Shown here: piece after piece, positions 43,646 through 51,360 of the stretch
How positions within the stretch are numbered: the stretch's first letter is position 1
How the letters are laid out: each line of letters begins with the position of its first letter
Virus record (IMG/VR): IMGVR_UViG_3300005965_000006
Location: 1 to 57,303 of that record
Reading direction: 5' to 3' (one strand)
DNA length: 57,303 bases
Source of the DNA: a virus
Notes under the pieces: generated by a model
What the model was told of the DNA's origin: nothing
The model's database searches: none
Seen by the model: the letters and a program-made list of their open reading frames with translations, nothing else
Position numbers and translations under genes: made by a program

Positions 43646-43897
43646 TTGGAATGAGATATTACTAATACCCCAAATAGAAAAAAGATAGCAATACTTCAAG
43701 AAGCAAAATTTAAACCAGTTTTGTTACTTATACCTGATGCCACTATGGCACGGCTTAGAAGAGAAATAGAAAATGTTGCTGGTTTTAGAGGCTTAGAGGA
43801 AGTAGAAGAGTTCAAGGGCCTTCGGGTTAAAGTACTTAATGAGTATGCTCTTGAAAAGAAAACTACAGAGTTCACCTTCTGGATAGGAGTAGACTAA
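43638..43897 (+). pseudogene. Frameshifted small gene
   Basis: ATG 43638 (MSNWNEILLIPQIEKR) stops after 16 codons, but a different frame stays open from about 43655 to the TAA at 43895-43897, encoding ILQEAKFKPVLLLIPDATM and ending TTEFTFWIGVD. A one-base shift near 43655 would join them into a protein of about 85 residues. The downstream frame has no good start of its own, and its stop overlaps the next ATG as in intact neighbours. Recent mutation, sequencing error or programmed frameshift are all possible. Confidence 0.45.
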
Positions 43898-44169
43898 TGA
43901 GAGACTACACTAAGTATGTAGGAAAATTTTCTCATGCTATGATAGAGACACTTATAACTAATGAGAAATATAGAAATAAACGTGGATGGGAAAATCTTTC
44001 TAATGAGCATATACTCAAAAGAATAAAAGAGGAAACAGCCGAAATAGAGACGGCACTAATAAATCAAGCTCCGACACGTGATATAATAAAAGAGTGCACA
44101 GACGTTGCAAACTTTTGCATGATGTTAGCTGATAACCTGGAGAGACGAGATGAAGGAGATAAGAAATGA
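43897..44169 (+). CDS. MazG-like protein (90 aa)
   Basis: KEETAEIETALINQ and IIKECTDVANFCMMLADNL carry the ExxE...ExxD pattern of single-domain MazG-like pyrophosphohydrolases in phages. It is the second such protein in the nucleotide cluster. The next gene starts four bases before its end. Confidence 0.7.
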   Translation: MRDYTKYVGKFSHAMIETLITNEKYRNKRGWENLSNEHILKRIKEETAEIETALINQAPTRDIIKECTDVANFCMMLADNLERRDEGDKK

Positions 44170-44645
44170 AATTCATGTGCGCAGTCAGTCCAGAGGGCTA
44201 CATGGCCCAGGGACCGGAGGACGATATGGTATGGACTCCCCAAATAGACAAACAAATTTTTCAGATTGTGTCAGCCCTGGACGGAGGAATCTGTCTGGTG
44301 TCAAAACAGACACTTTCGAATATGCCAAGGTTCCTGACCGGAAGGACTCTAATTCCAATATCAAGCAACGGGTTAACTTTGGAGCAAGCCTACGAAAAGT
44401 TTCCAAACGCCTTATTAGTTTCGGGGCCAACATTGCTAAAGGATGCCAACCGCTTATCAGATTATGACACACCAATAATACAGGACCTAATAATTAACCA
44501 GGTCGATATACAACTTCTTGGACAAGATATTCCTGAAGAGTATCGTTTTCCTTTTGATATTCTAACAAATTACCATAAAGTAATTGAAGTACAATTCCAG
44601 GATATGAAAACTACTATATATAGACATAGCTTAAGGAGTGAATAA
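44166..44645 (+). CDS. Dihydrofolate reductase-like protein (159 aa)
   Basis: Order of elements matches DHFR: AVSPEGYMAQ (substrate loop), DMVWTPQIDKQIF (the W-x-P-x-D-x-x-x-F stretch), CLVSKQTLSNMPRFLTGRTL (NADPH-binding segment), and ALLVSGPTLLKDA in place of VIGGGEIY. Reduced folate would be needed by the thymidylate synthase/hydroxymethylase homologue. Similarity is partial, so a related reductase is possible. The 5' half is GC-richer than its neighbours. Confidence 0.6.
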   Translation: MKFMCAVSPEGYMAQGPEDDMVWTPQIDKQIFQIVSALDGGICLVSKQTLSNMPRFLTGRTLIPISSNGLTLEQAYEKFPNALLVSGPTLLKDANRLSDYDTPIIQDLIINQVDIQLLGQDIPEEYRFPFDILTNYHKVIEVQFQDMKTTIYRHSLRSE

Positions 44646-44650
44646 TTATA

Positions 44651-44881
44651 ATGCAGTACCCGGATGGAACAGCTATATGGAAAAAAGAATCTTATAAAAG
44701 TAGAGCTAATGGAGAAATAACTCCTTATTTAAAAAGGCGAATAGATAGATTATTTATGTATAAACCTAATTTATCTTTTGAACAAAAAATGGCATATATT
44801 TTTGCTTGGTTAAATATAGAGAAAGATTCTGATTTAGATGCTTTTAGAGAATTCTATGGAATAAATATACATATAAAGTAA
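44651..44881 (+). CDS. Unknown helical protein (76 aa)
   Basis: Lies between the DHFR-like and polymerase genes; weak ribosome site (AAGGAGTGAATAATT). Sequence has SFEQKMAYIFAWLNIEKDSD. No family recognised. Confidence 0.5.
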   Translation: MQYPDGTAIWKKESYKSRANGEITPYLKRRIDRLFMYKPNLSFEQKMAYIFAWLNIEKDSDLDAFREFYGINIHIK

Positions 44882-44891
44882 GGAGTTAAAT

Positions 44892-46961
44892 ATGAAAAAA
44901 GATGATAGCTGGCGAGTGAAGGAAACTATTAAATTTGAGGACCTTCACAGTGATTGGGAATACCCAACAGAATTTCCCGAACTTAGTAAGGCAGATATAA
45001 TATCAATAGATACAGAGACTTGTGACCCGGGTCTTTCTGAGTTTGGACCAGGGTGGACTAGGGGAGAAGGAAATGTAGCTGGTATATCTATTGCTGCTCG
45101 TTTTGGTACAGAAGTATTTTCAGGGTATTATCCTATAGGTCATGGTGTTCATGGGCGAGATGGTAATATGGACCGAGCAATGGTAACTGATTGGCTAAGG
45201 AGAGAATTAAAAAGTAATACCCATAAAGTATATGCCAATGCTAATTATGATATGGGTTGGCTTTCTACTGAGAATATAGAAACAGTGGACTATGGTAGAA
45301 CAGAAGATATTCAGATAATGGCTCCCTTGATTAATGAACACATGTGGAGCTATTCTCTTGATACTCTTGGTAAATATTACCTTAAAGAATCTAAAGATGA
45401 GGCCTTGCTTAATTTGGCTATAGGTAAATATGGTTTAAAGCATCCTAAGAAAGAAATGTGGAAACTTCATCCTAAGTTTGTAGGACCTTATGCAGAGCAA
45501 GATGCTATTCTTACTTTGAAGCTATATGAGCACTTTAACCCACTTATAGATAAAGACCCTGTAAGTGGCCAATCGTTAAGACAGGTTTATGACCTTGAAA
45601 CTAAGTTAATTCCAATTCTCTTTAAAATGCAAAGACGTGGTATAAGAGTTGATGTTGGTAGAGCTGAAAAAGTAAAAGAAGAATTTCAAAAGCAAATAGC
45701 AGAGAGACAAAAGTGGTTAAATACTAAGGCTGGTTTTGAGATAAATGTTAACTCTGGAGATGATTTAGGTAGAGCTTGTGATGATTTAGGAATAGAGTAT
45801 CCGAGAACAGCTAAGACTAATAAACCATCTTTCACTAAAGACTTTATTGAATTTCATGATGCTGAGTTCCTCCGAGAGGTCCGTAAAGTTAGACAAATGA
45901 TGAAAGCTCAATCAACCTTTATTGAAAGTGCTATATTAAATAAAGTACATAATGGAAGAGTTCACCCACAATTCCACCAGTTACGTAGAAGTGATGACCA
46001 GAATGATGCTCTTAAAGGGACTATATCAGGTAGATTCTCTTGTACTACACCTAATATTCAACAAGTTAGCTCAAGAGATGAGGTTGTGGCTCCTCTTATA
46101 CGTCAGATATTCCTTCCTGAGGAAGATACGTTATGGGGTTCTTTTGACTATAGTTCTCAGGAGCCTAGGCACACGGTTCATAAAGCAGCTCAGCTATATA
46201 GAGCAGGCGTTACTACCTATTGGTTAGACCATTTAGCTAAATCTGAGGACGCTGTAAGGAAATATCACGAGGATCCAAAGACCGATTACCACCAGATGGT
46301 TGCAGACCTTTGTGGAATATCTCGTAAAGAAGCTAAGACTATCAACCTCGGTATTGCTTATGGAATGGGTGGAGCAAAGCTCTGTAAGTCCTTGGGCCTT
46401 CCAACTGAGATGCGAAGGATGTTTGGGAAGATGATTGAAATGGCCGGTCCCGAAGGGCAAGAGATTCTTGATAAGTATCACGCTGGGGCAGCATATATTA
46501 AAGGTCTTTCAAAGTTCTGTGAAAAATTTGCTAAGGATAACGGTTATATAAGAACCGAGCTTGGTAGACACGCTAGATTCAATGATTGGACTTCCACAGA
46601 CTTTGATACAGCACGAAAGACTAAACCTGAACCATTTGAAACTATGAGAGCCTATACCCGCGACCCTGAGAACCCTCTTTATGGTCATAGTATAGAAAGA
46701 GCAAAAACCTATGTAGCAATGAACAGGGTAGTCCAGGGTTCATCTGCAGACCAAACAAAATTAGCTATGCTTCAATGTTATGAAGCAGGTTATCTACCTT
46801 TAGCTCAAGTGCATGATGAACTCGCTATTCCAATATCTATTGTTAATAAAGAACAACAAGGCCAAGAGGTTAAAGAAATTATGGAAAACTGTATGCCTTT
46901 AATTGTACCTTCTCTAGTAGATTACGGCTTAGGTAGAACTTGGGGAGATGCTAAAGGATAA
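44892..46961 (+). CDS. polA: Family A DNA polymerase with proofreading domain (689 aa)
   Basis: 3'-5' exonuclease in residues 1-210: SIDTET (Asp40, Glu42), NANYDMGWL and YAEQDA. Polymerase: motif A FDYSSQEPR (Asp419), motif B RKEAKTINLGIAYG (Arg478, Leu486), motif C VHDE (641-643). Replicates phage DNA. Leu486 corresponds to E. coli Phe762, giving the Leu variant common in environmental phages. No 5'-nuclease domain. Start ATG follows AAGGAGTTAAAT. Confidence 0.95.
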   Translation: MKKDDSWRVKETIKFEDLHSDWEYPTEFPELSKADIISIDTETCDPGLSEFGPGWTRGEGNVAGISIAARFGTEVFSGYYPIGHGVHGRDGNMDRAMVTDWLRRELKSNTHKVYANANYDMGWLSTENIETVDYGRTEDIQIMAPLINEHMWSYSLDTLGKYYLKESKDEALLNLAIGKYGLKHPKKEMWKLHPKFVGPYAEQDAILTLKLYEHFNPLIDKDPVSGQSLRQVYDLETKLIPILFKMQRRGIRVDVGRAEKVKEEFQKQIAERQKWLNTKAGFEINVNSGDDLGRACDDLGIEYPRTAKTNKPSFTKDFIEFHDAEFLREVRKVRQMMKAQSTFIESAILNKVHNGRVHPQFHQLRRSDDQNDALKGTISGRFSCTTPNIQQVSSRDEVVAPLIRQIFLPEEDTLWGSFDYSSQEPRHTVHKAAQLYRAGVTTYWLDHLAKSEDAVRKYHEDPKTDYHQMVADLCGISRKEAKTINLGIAYGMGGAKLCKSLGLPTEMRRMFGKMIEMAGPEGQEILDKYHAGAAYIKGLSKFCEKFAKDNGYIRTELGRHARFNDWTSTDFDTARKTKPEPFETMRAYTRDPENPLYGHSIERAKTYVAMNRVVQGSSADQTKLAMLQCYEAGYLPLAQVHDELAIPISIVNKEQQGQEVKEIMENCMPLIVPSLVDYGLGRTWGDAKG

Positions 46962-46994
46962 AGGATAAAGGATAAAGGATAAAGGATAAAGGAA
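46953..46994 (+). repeat. AAAGGAT heptamer array
   Basis: Five perfect and one imperfect copies of the 7-mer AAAGGAT cover the end and stop codon of the polymerase gene and the ribosome-binding region of the HNH gene. Each copy carries a Shine-Dalgarno-like AAGGA. Slippage would alter the number of ribosome sites and their distance to ATG 47002 without changing the polymerase. Confidence 0.85.
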
Positions 46995-47001
46995 GAAGAT
47001 T

Positions 47002-47244
47002 ATGCCATTGAGAAAAGATACACCTAACTACAAGAAAGCTGATGCTAATGAGCGTCTTAAACGTTACCATGCTCGTCAGGCCGCAATTAAGAAGTATGGG
47101 GCTGATGCTGTTAAAGGAAAAACTGTCCATCACAAAGACCACAACAACAAGAACAATAGCCCTTCGAACCTGGAGCTAAAGACTCGTAGTGCACATGGTA
47201 AGGAACATGGTAGAGGAAATGGAAAACGAGGTAAGAAAAAATAG
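47002..47244 (+). CDS. HNH endonuclease (80 aa)
   Basis: KTVHHKDHNNKNNSPSNLEL is the His-His...Asn-x-x-x-Asn-Leu core of HNH nucleases, with a His near the end (HGKEHG). Short, without a separate DNA-binding domain. It could be a free-standing homing nuclease or a recombination/packaging nuclease. Sits behind the heptamer array. Confidence 0.85.
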   Translation: MPLRKDTPNYKKADANERLKRYHARQAAIKKYGADAVKGKTVHHKDHNNKNNSPSNLELKTRSAHGKEHGRGNGKRGKKK

Positions 47245-47632
47245 ATACTGGCGGCCTGAGGTTAAAGAGTATAAGAGACGTCAGCTAGAAAACCATGAGC
47301 ATATAGCTCAGAAAGTTAAAAATATTAAAGATAATGGACGCGTGGCTTTTTATGTAAATAAAGAGCGTTCTATTGAAAGACACAAATATATACTCAGAGT
47401 ATTCAAAAGATGGAGCGATGATTATGTAGAAGGTAAGACGGACCAATTACCGCATATACCTACTATAGCCAATTATTGTGAAGTATCTTGTAAACTTGCC
47501 AGGAAAGTCCTTGCTCCTTATTATAAGCAGTATCTTACTTATAATACTATATCTAAGGAAGAGATAGACAATTATGGTTTATCTGACGAAGAGTATGAAC
47601 AAATATGGATGGGAGAGTGGATAGATGAGTGA
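47219..47632 (+). CDS. Unknown protein (137 aa)
   Basis: Starts inside the HNH gene; ATG 47219 is preceded by GAGGAA, and ATG 47207 is an alternative. The basic N-terminus (NEVRKNRYWRPEVKEYKRR) is followed by ANYCEVSCKLARKVLAPYY, which could be a helix-turn-helix. Ends in the start of the nuclease gene. Possibly a small DNA-binding regulator. Confidence 0.55.
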   Translation: MENEVRKNRYWRPEVKEYKRRQLENHEHIAQKVKNIKDNGRVAFYVNKERSIERHKYILRVFKRWSDDYVEGKTDQLPHIPTIANYCEVSCKLARKVLAPYYKQYLTYNTISKEEIDNYGLSDEEYEQIWMGEWIDE

Positions 47633-48059
47633 AGCCTTATTTAGAAAACGAATACAAGATTTTTCAAAGCATTGTAATTATCCTTCACATTGGCAGTCAA
47701 TAGAATCCTCAGCCACCGGTCAGGGTATTCCTGATTTAAACGGTTGTTATGCGGGAATAGATGTTTGGATTGAAACAAAATACACAGAGCACCACCGGAC
47801 AAAGAATATAGGACTTAAGCCTATGCAGATTGCGTGGCTATATAAAAGAGCAAAAGCTGGTGGCAATGTGTGGATTGCTCTTTATATGAAGTCTAAGATG
47901 AGGAATGTAGGTTTTATTTATATTTGGCATGGAAAAGATGTTCGGAAGGTCAATGAATTAGGAACTTTCTTTCCTCCTTTCAGGCTCCTTCGAGTAGAAA
48001 AACTTAAGGATTGGGAAGATTTCTATGAAACAATATTTAAACAGCTAGATAACGTATAA
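47625..48059 (+). CDS. PD-(D/E)XK nuclease, VRR-NUC-like (144 aa)
   Basis: GIPDLNGCYAGIDVWIETKY holds the Asp...Glu-x-Lys active site; SSATGQGIPD is typical of VRR-NUC/resolvase-like phage nucleases. It would cut branched DNA or debris during replication and packaging, the role of T7 endonuclease I. Last plus-strand gene before the bidirectional terminator. Confidence 0.8.
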   Translation: MSEALFRKRIQDFSKHCNYPSHWQSIESSATGQGIPDLNGCYAGIDVWIETKYTEHHRTKNIGLKPMQIAWLYKRAKAGGNVWIALYMKSKMRNVGFIYIWHGKDVRKVNELGTFFPPFRLLRVEKLKDWEDFYETIFKQLDNV

Positions 48060-48069
48060 TAATTAATAA

Positions 48070-48112
48070 GTAAGCTCGATTTAAAGTTTAAAATCGAGCT
48101 TACTGTTTTATT
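48070..48112. terminator. Bidirectional terminator between convergent units
   Basis: GTAAGCTCGATTT (48070-48082) pairs with AAATCGAGCTTAC (48091-48103). TGTTTTATT follows on the plus strand and a TTATTAATT tract on the minus strand. It separates the rightward replication genes from the leftward small-gene block. Confidence 0.85.
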
Positions 48113-48129
48113 CTATTTGCTATCTATTT

Positions 48130-48654
48130 TTAATTATTTTCGAACATTTGTTCATAATTATTCTGGTCTACTACTTCCATGCCCAAGTTAGTTAGAAAAG
48201 CAACCGCGGTAGGTACTGAATAAATAGATTCTTGGGCAATCTGTCTATCCCCACCGTCGCGGATAAGAGCTTTGCGCGCATAGGTTATCAGCTTCTTAGC
48301 TGATAATACTTCAATCTCACCATCCGGGTCAATAACTTCATAAGAGAGTTCAGAGGCATATCTTCTTGCTGCTCGCGGTTTCGCAGGCTCTAGGATTCCT
48401 TCTTCTCTCATTTTATGTCTATACCATTGAATTGCTTTAACAGAAGTTGCTCCTCCAAACTTAGCTACTACCATCGCGGCAATCTCTTTATCATTGGCCT
48501 GAAGGTCCCCATCAGCATGCTTTTTAATAAGAGAGCGAGCATAAGTAGCAACATCTCCTCGTTTATATGAGTTTTTAATACCAGTTTTCATATATTCGTT
48601 AACTGTTCCTTTAAAAGCATTTTCTTTGGTTTTAGTGCTAGTTCTTTTTTGCAT
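48130..48654 (-). CDS. WY-family protein, copy 2 (174 aa)
   Basis: Core: NDKEIAAMVVAKFGGATS followed by VKAIQWYRHKMREEG, aligned with the other three copies. It has an extra C-terminal domain (about residues 100-174) with SYEVIDPDGEIEVLSAKK and a basic linker (PAKPRAARR). ATG 48654 follows AGGAGAATAAAG and overlaps the end of the glycosylase gene. Last gene of the leftward block. Confidence 0.7.
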   Translation of the reverse strand: MQKRTSTKTKENAFKGTVNEYMKTGIKNSYKRGDVATYARSLIKKHADGDLQANDKEIAAMVVAKFGGATSVKAIQWYRHKMREEGILEPAKPRAARRYASELSYEVIDPDGEIEVLSAKKLITYARKALIRDGGDRQIAQESIYSVPTAVAFLTNLGMEVVDQNNYEQMFENN

Positions 48655-49285
48655 CTTTATTCTCCTCGCATATATCTCTTAATGGACATTTTTTACAATC
48701 ACCTCTCTTGGACCCGCAGATTAAAGACCCAAAGTCCAAGAGGTGGTAGTTAAATTCCACATAGTTCTCATTGGGTAGTAATTTATTTAGGATATATTCA
48801 ACTTCAGTCTTACCCTCAATACCAAAAACCCTCCTAACAAATTTCTTTGTATTGGTATCATATATAATACGTCTCTCTTTATGGAAGAAGCAAGCTACGG
48901 CATTTGCACAATAGTCTCCACAACCAGGAAGGAATATTAAATCATTAAAGCCTATTGGGAGTGTTTGGTTTAAAAATGTTTCAGCTGCTTTCTTGAGAAC
49001 TGAGGCTCTATTGTGTTCAAGACCTAAAGAGAATAAATCTTTAGCTAATTCAGCTTCAGTAGTAGCATAAATATCCCAGAAGTTTTCATACTTAGCTAAA
49101 AAGAAATCTAATACATTTTCAACAGCTTCAGCTTTAGTCCGTGAAAGCAATATCTCCGCAATCAATATCCGCCAAAAAGTTGAGTTGGGCTGGCGCCAAG
49201 AGAAGAGCCGGAAGTTCTTCTGGCCCCATGATTTTAATCTCTTCCTCACTTCCTTTATCCTCTGTTGTTCCTGCTGTATATTCAT
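48638..49285 (-). CDS. MutY/endonuclease III-like DNA glycosylase with Fe-S cluster (215 aa)
   Basis: Helix-hairpin-helix glycosylase: FWRILIAEILLSRT has Glu44, the MutY catalytic position; FLPGCGDYCANAV is the HhH with Tyr125 where endonuclease III has its Lys; IYDTNTKKFVRR gives Asp143. C-terminal Cys ligands are C-x6-C-x2-C-x5-C (CGSKRGDCKKCPLRDIC). The Tyr implies a monofunctional enzyme of MutY or Mig type (mismatched A, or T/U opposite G). ATG 49285 after AAAGGAGGAAG was chosen; 49324 lacks a ribosome site. Confidence 0.88.
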   Translation of the reverse strand: MNIQQEQQRIKEVRKRLKSWGQKNFRLFSWRQPNSTFWRILIAEILLSRTKAEAVENVLDFFLAKYENFWDIYATTEAELAKDLFSLGLEHNRASVLKKAAETFLNQTLPIGFNDLIFLPGCGDYCANAVACFFHKERRIIYDTNTKKFVRRVFGIEGKTEVEYILNKLLPNENYVEFNYHLLDFGSLICGSKRGDCKKCPLRDICEENKDAKKN

Positions 49286-49508
49286 TATCTTCCTCCTTTG
49301 GAGCGTGCTCCTTTTTAAGTACACCTACTTCAATAAGTTTTTCTTCAAGACATTTACTACATAAGTTCCAACCATTAAAACACCCAAACTTCCAGTCTAA
49401 TCTACTACACTTCCAGCAACGTGCAAAGAAGAGTGGTCCACTATAAGGAACTTGTTCTAATTGAAAAGCTTGTAAACCATATACCGTAATTGGAAACTGT
49501 GCGGGCAT
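49134..49508 (-). CDS. Zinc-ribbon protein overlapping the glycosylase gene (124 aa)
   Basis: CWKCSRLDWKFGC and CSKCLEEK provide zinc ligands (residues 32-54). An acidic, probably disordered tail follows (KEEDNEYTAGTTEDKGSEEE). The last 50 codons overlap the glycosylase gene in another frame, which is unusually long for this genome. Starts after CGAGAGGATAATT. Confidence 0.6.
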   Translation of the reverse strand: MPAQFPITVYGLQAFQLEQVPYSGPLFFARCWKCSRLDWKFGCFNGWNLCSKCLEEKLIEVGVLKKEHAPKEEDNEYTAGTTEDKGSEEEIKIMGPEELPALLLAPAQLNFLADIDCGDIAFTD

Positions 49509-49574
49509 AATTATCCTCTCGTTTAATTATCTATATATCTATTATAATATAAAAGTATCTGCTCGTAAATCAGT

Positions 49575-49604
49575 ATAAAAAATCCTAGCCGGTTGACTAG
49601 GATT
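49575..49604 (-). terminator. Minus-strand terminator
   Basis: AATCCTAG (49581-49588) pairs with CTAGGATT (49597-49604). On the minus strand the stem is followed by TTTTTT (from 49577-49582). It lies downstream of the WY gene at 49640. Confidence 0.8.
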
Positions 49605-49639
49605 ATTATTTTGGGAGGAGATTTGGGGGTTGTTTGTAA

Positions 49640-50155
49640 TTACTCCCCGAAAGGAGCAACTTCAGGTTGTTGTCCTTCTGCAACTGGTGCTTCAGGAGCT
49701 GTTTCAGCTTCAGCTTTTTTACCTTTACCTTTTTTAGCTTTAGGTTCTTTAGGCTCTTTAGGAGCTTTCTCAGGAGCTTTAGGAAGTAAATCTTCAGGAA
49801 TATATACTTTAAGGTCTTCAACAGGAATTTTCTGAATAAAGCTGTCAAAGTACTTTTGAACTAATTCAAGAACAACTTCAACTCTTTTCTCATCTGTCAT
49901 ACCATTAAGTGCTTCTCTGAATGCTGAATGAATCTCTGCTTTTTTAACTGACGTAGTTCTAGGACGTCCAGTAAGCTGCGGGTCTTGGTATCTGTACCAT
50001 CTTATACAGTTAATTTTTCCAGCGCCTTCACCGAACACTTCATCAAGTTTAGCTGCAATTTCCTGATCAGTTAAACCATCTCTAATACCTTGCCTTGTAA
50101 TCTCGGCGATGGTTGGTTTTTTAAACTTTTCCTTGTTTTCCTTTTGTTCTGCCAT
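49640..50155 (-). CDS. WY-family protein, copy 3 (171 aa)
   Basis: ATG 50155 follows AAAAGGAGAAGCAC. Core: TDQEIAAKLDEVFGEGAGK then INCIRWYRYQDPQ. This is followed by helices and a Pro/Lys/Ala-rich tail (KAPEKAPKEPKEPKAKKGKG), ending in EVAPFGE; the 52420 copy ends in a similar EVAP-containing tail. The basic tail suggests nucleic-acid binding. Confidence 0.72.
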   Translation of the reverse strand: MAEQKENKEKFKKPTIAEITRQGIRDGLTDQEIAAKLDEVFGEGAGKINCIRWYRYQDPQLTGRPRTTSVKKAEIHSAFREALNGMTDEKRVEVVLELVQKYFDSFIQKIPVEDLKVYIPEDLLPKAPEKAPKEPKEPKAKKGKGKKAEAETAPEAPVAEGQQPEVAPFGE

Positions 50156-50270
50156 GTGCTTCTCCTTTTGGCTTCTCTTACTTAACACGAATCATTGAAC
50201 TGATTTCTATAATTATAATATCTTAAAAAGATAAAATGTACATAGGTATATAGAACGAGATTTTATCTAG

Positions 50271-50369
50271 CTATTCACAACTTTTTGAGCCACACCTTGG
50301 ACACTGTGCACAATAAGTTGGTTTCTCGTCAAGAAACTGGGAACTCCAATTTCTTGTTTTATCAGACAT
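50271..50369 (-). CDS. Small zinc-knuckle protein (32 aa)
   Basis: ATG after GGAAAAGGAATGGT, overlapping the end of the preceding gene by eight bases. Sequence ends TYCAQCPRCGSKSCE, giving five Cys residues in C-x2-C-x2-C-x4-C spacing. Probably a minimal zinc binder. Translational coupling supports it. Confidence 0.5.
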   Translation of the reverse strand: MSDKTRNWSSQFLDEKPTYCAQCPRCGSKSCE

Positions 50370-50670
50370 ACCATTCCTTTTCCAAATAATGATAATAACT
50401 ATCGCCCGCCACGAACACGTTATTAAATACCCTTATGACCTCCTGCTCGGCGAGCTTATTAGTAGCAGGGTCGAATATATATTGTTTTAAAAAGAATACC
50501 CAATTATATCTCTTCCAAATATCTGACTCTTCGGGCCGGAAGCCCAGGACCCCGAGTATAAAATGAATAGCATTCTGGTCTCCCATTATCCTAAATAAAA
50601 TTTCGAGGTCCTTGACTTTAGCCGGTTTGCCCTTAGGCCAGACTAGTGCTTGTCTATTAATTACTTGCAC
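50362..50670 (-). CDS. Unknown protein, GTG start (102 aa)
   Basis: The GTG at 50670 overlaps the TAG of the preceding gene (TAGTG), so expression is by coupling. Helical, aromatic-rich (NWVFFLKQYIF). No family recognised. Confidence 0.55.
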   Translation of the reverse strand: MQVINRQALVWPKGKPAKVKDLEILFRIMGDQNAIHFILGVLGFRPEESDIWKRYNWVFFLKQYIFDPATNKLAEQEVIRVFNNVFVAGDSYYHYLEKEWYV

Positions 50671-51056
50671 TAGTTACCTACCATACCTTTTACTGATGCG
50701 TCCATAGTAGGAACGCCCGCTTCTCTATAGATTTCTTCAACTTTAGCCTTAGCTTCAGTGGCCATCTCATTAAAGCGTTCCTCGGTTATTTGCTCTCTAG
50801 TTATGCGCTCACTTTTCATAAGAGCATCAGTAATATTTACAAGCAGAAGAGCAGGAGGTATTTCCATCTTATCTGCCAATGTCTGAATAATTGCTGCTAC
50901 CATAAACATGTGGACCTGGGGATGCCCTTTCATGCTTACAGCGATACCTTTGTTGGGGATTTGTTGAATGTTGATATGGGCGGACCCATTACATACATTA
51001 CAGTTACTGCAATCATCGCAGTTTTGTTCCATGTTCTGTTCATTTTTGTTTTCCAT
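50670..51056 (-). CDS. Cys-rich early protein (128 aa)
   Basis: ATG 51056 follows AAGAGGAGACACCTT; the longer frame from 51215 has no ribosome site and overlaps its neighbour. N-terminus has NCDDCSNCNVCNG (C-x2-C-x2-C-x2-C), a compact metal-binding motif, then HINIQQIPNKGIAVSMKGHP and a helical C-terminus. Function unknown. Confidence 0.6.
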   Translation of the reverse strand: MENKNEQNMEQNCDDCSNCNVCNGSAHINIQQIPNKGIAVSMKGHPQVHMFMVAAIIQTLADKMEIPPALLLVNITDALMKSERITREQITEERFNEMATEAKAKVEEIYREAGVPTMDASVKGMVGN

Positions 51057-51069
51057 AAGGTGTCTCCTC

Positions 51070-51360
51070 TTAATTATTCTCTGGTCGCTCTGGACACGGT
51101 GGAATATTCCGTACCACATTTCTAATATACTTGTCCAAGAAGTCAGACCCCTTGGACTCGAAGCCTGATTCAATTTTCTGTATCTCATCAGGTGCACCTT
51201 GAAGCAAATCCTCAAGAAATGCTTTAGGTGATATTTTTCTTTTCATGGACAGCGTTACTATAATCATTTGTAAGAGTGTCATGAGATTGTCATTAGTACC
51301 ATCTGTATTTATTTGTACTTGGTCATTTGGAAACATTCTAGCGCATAATTCAGCAATCAT
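51070..51360 (-). CDS. Unknown helical protein (96 aa)
   Basis: ATG 51360 has AAAGGAAGAAGAAG upstream. It contains LMTLLQMIIVTLSMKRKISP and a CCAAGAAGT-type word. It shares a short design with the preceding protein (N-terminal part, then a helix around a hydrophobic centre). Overlaps the next upstream gene by 11 bases. Confidence 0.55.
   Translation of the reverse strand: MIAELCARMFPNDQVQINTDGTNDNLMTLLQMIIVTLSMKRKISPKAFLEDLLQGAPDEIQKIESGFESKGSDFLDKYIRNVVRNIPPCPERPENN

Noticed and set aside
44150-44467. Alternative frame overlapping the DHFR-like gene
   Set aside because: The 44166-44645 frame has DHFR-like motifs and fits the spacing of its neighbours; this one has no recognisable pattern.
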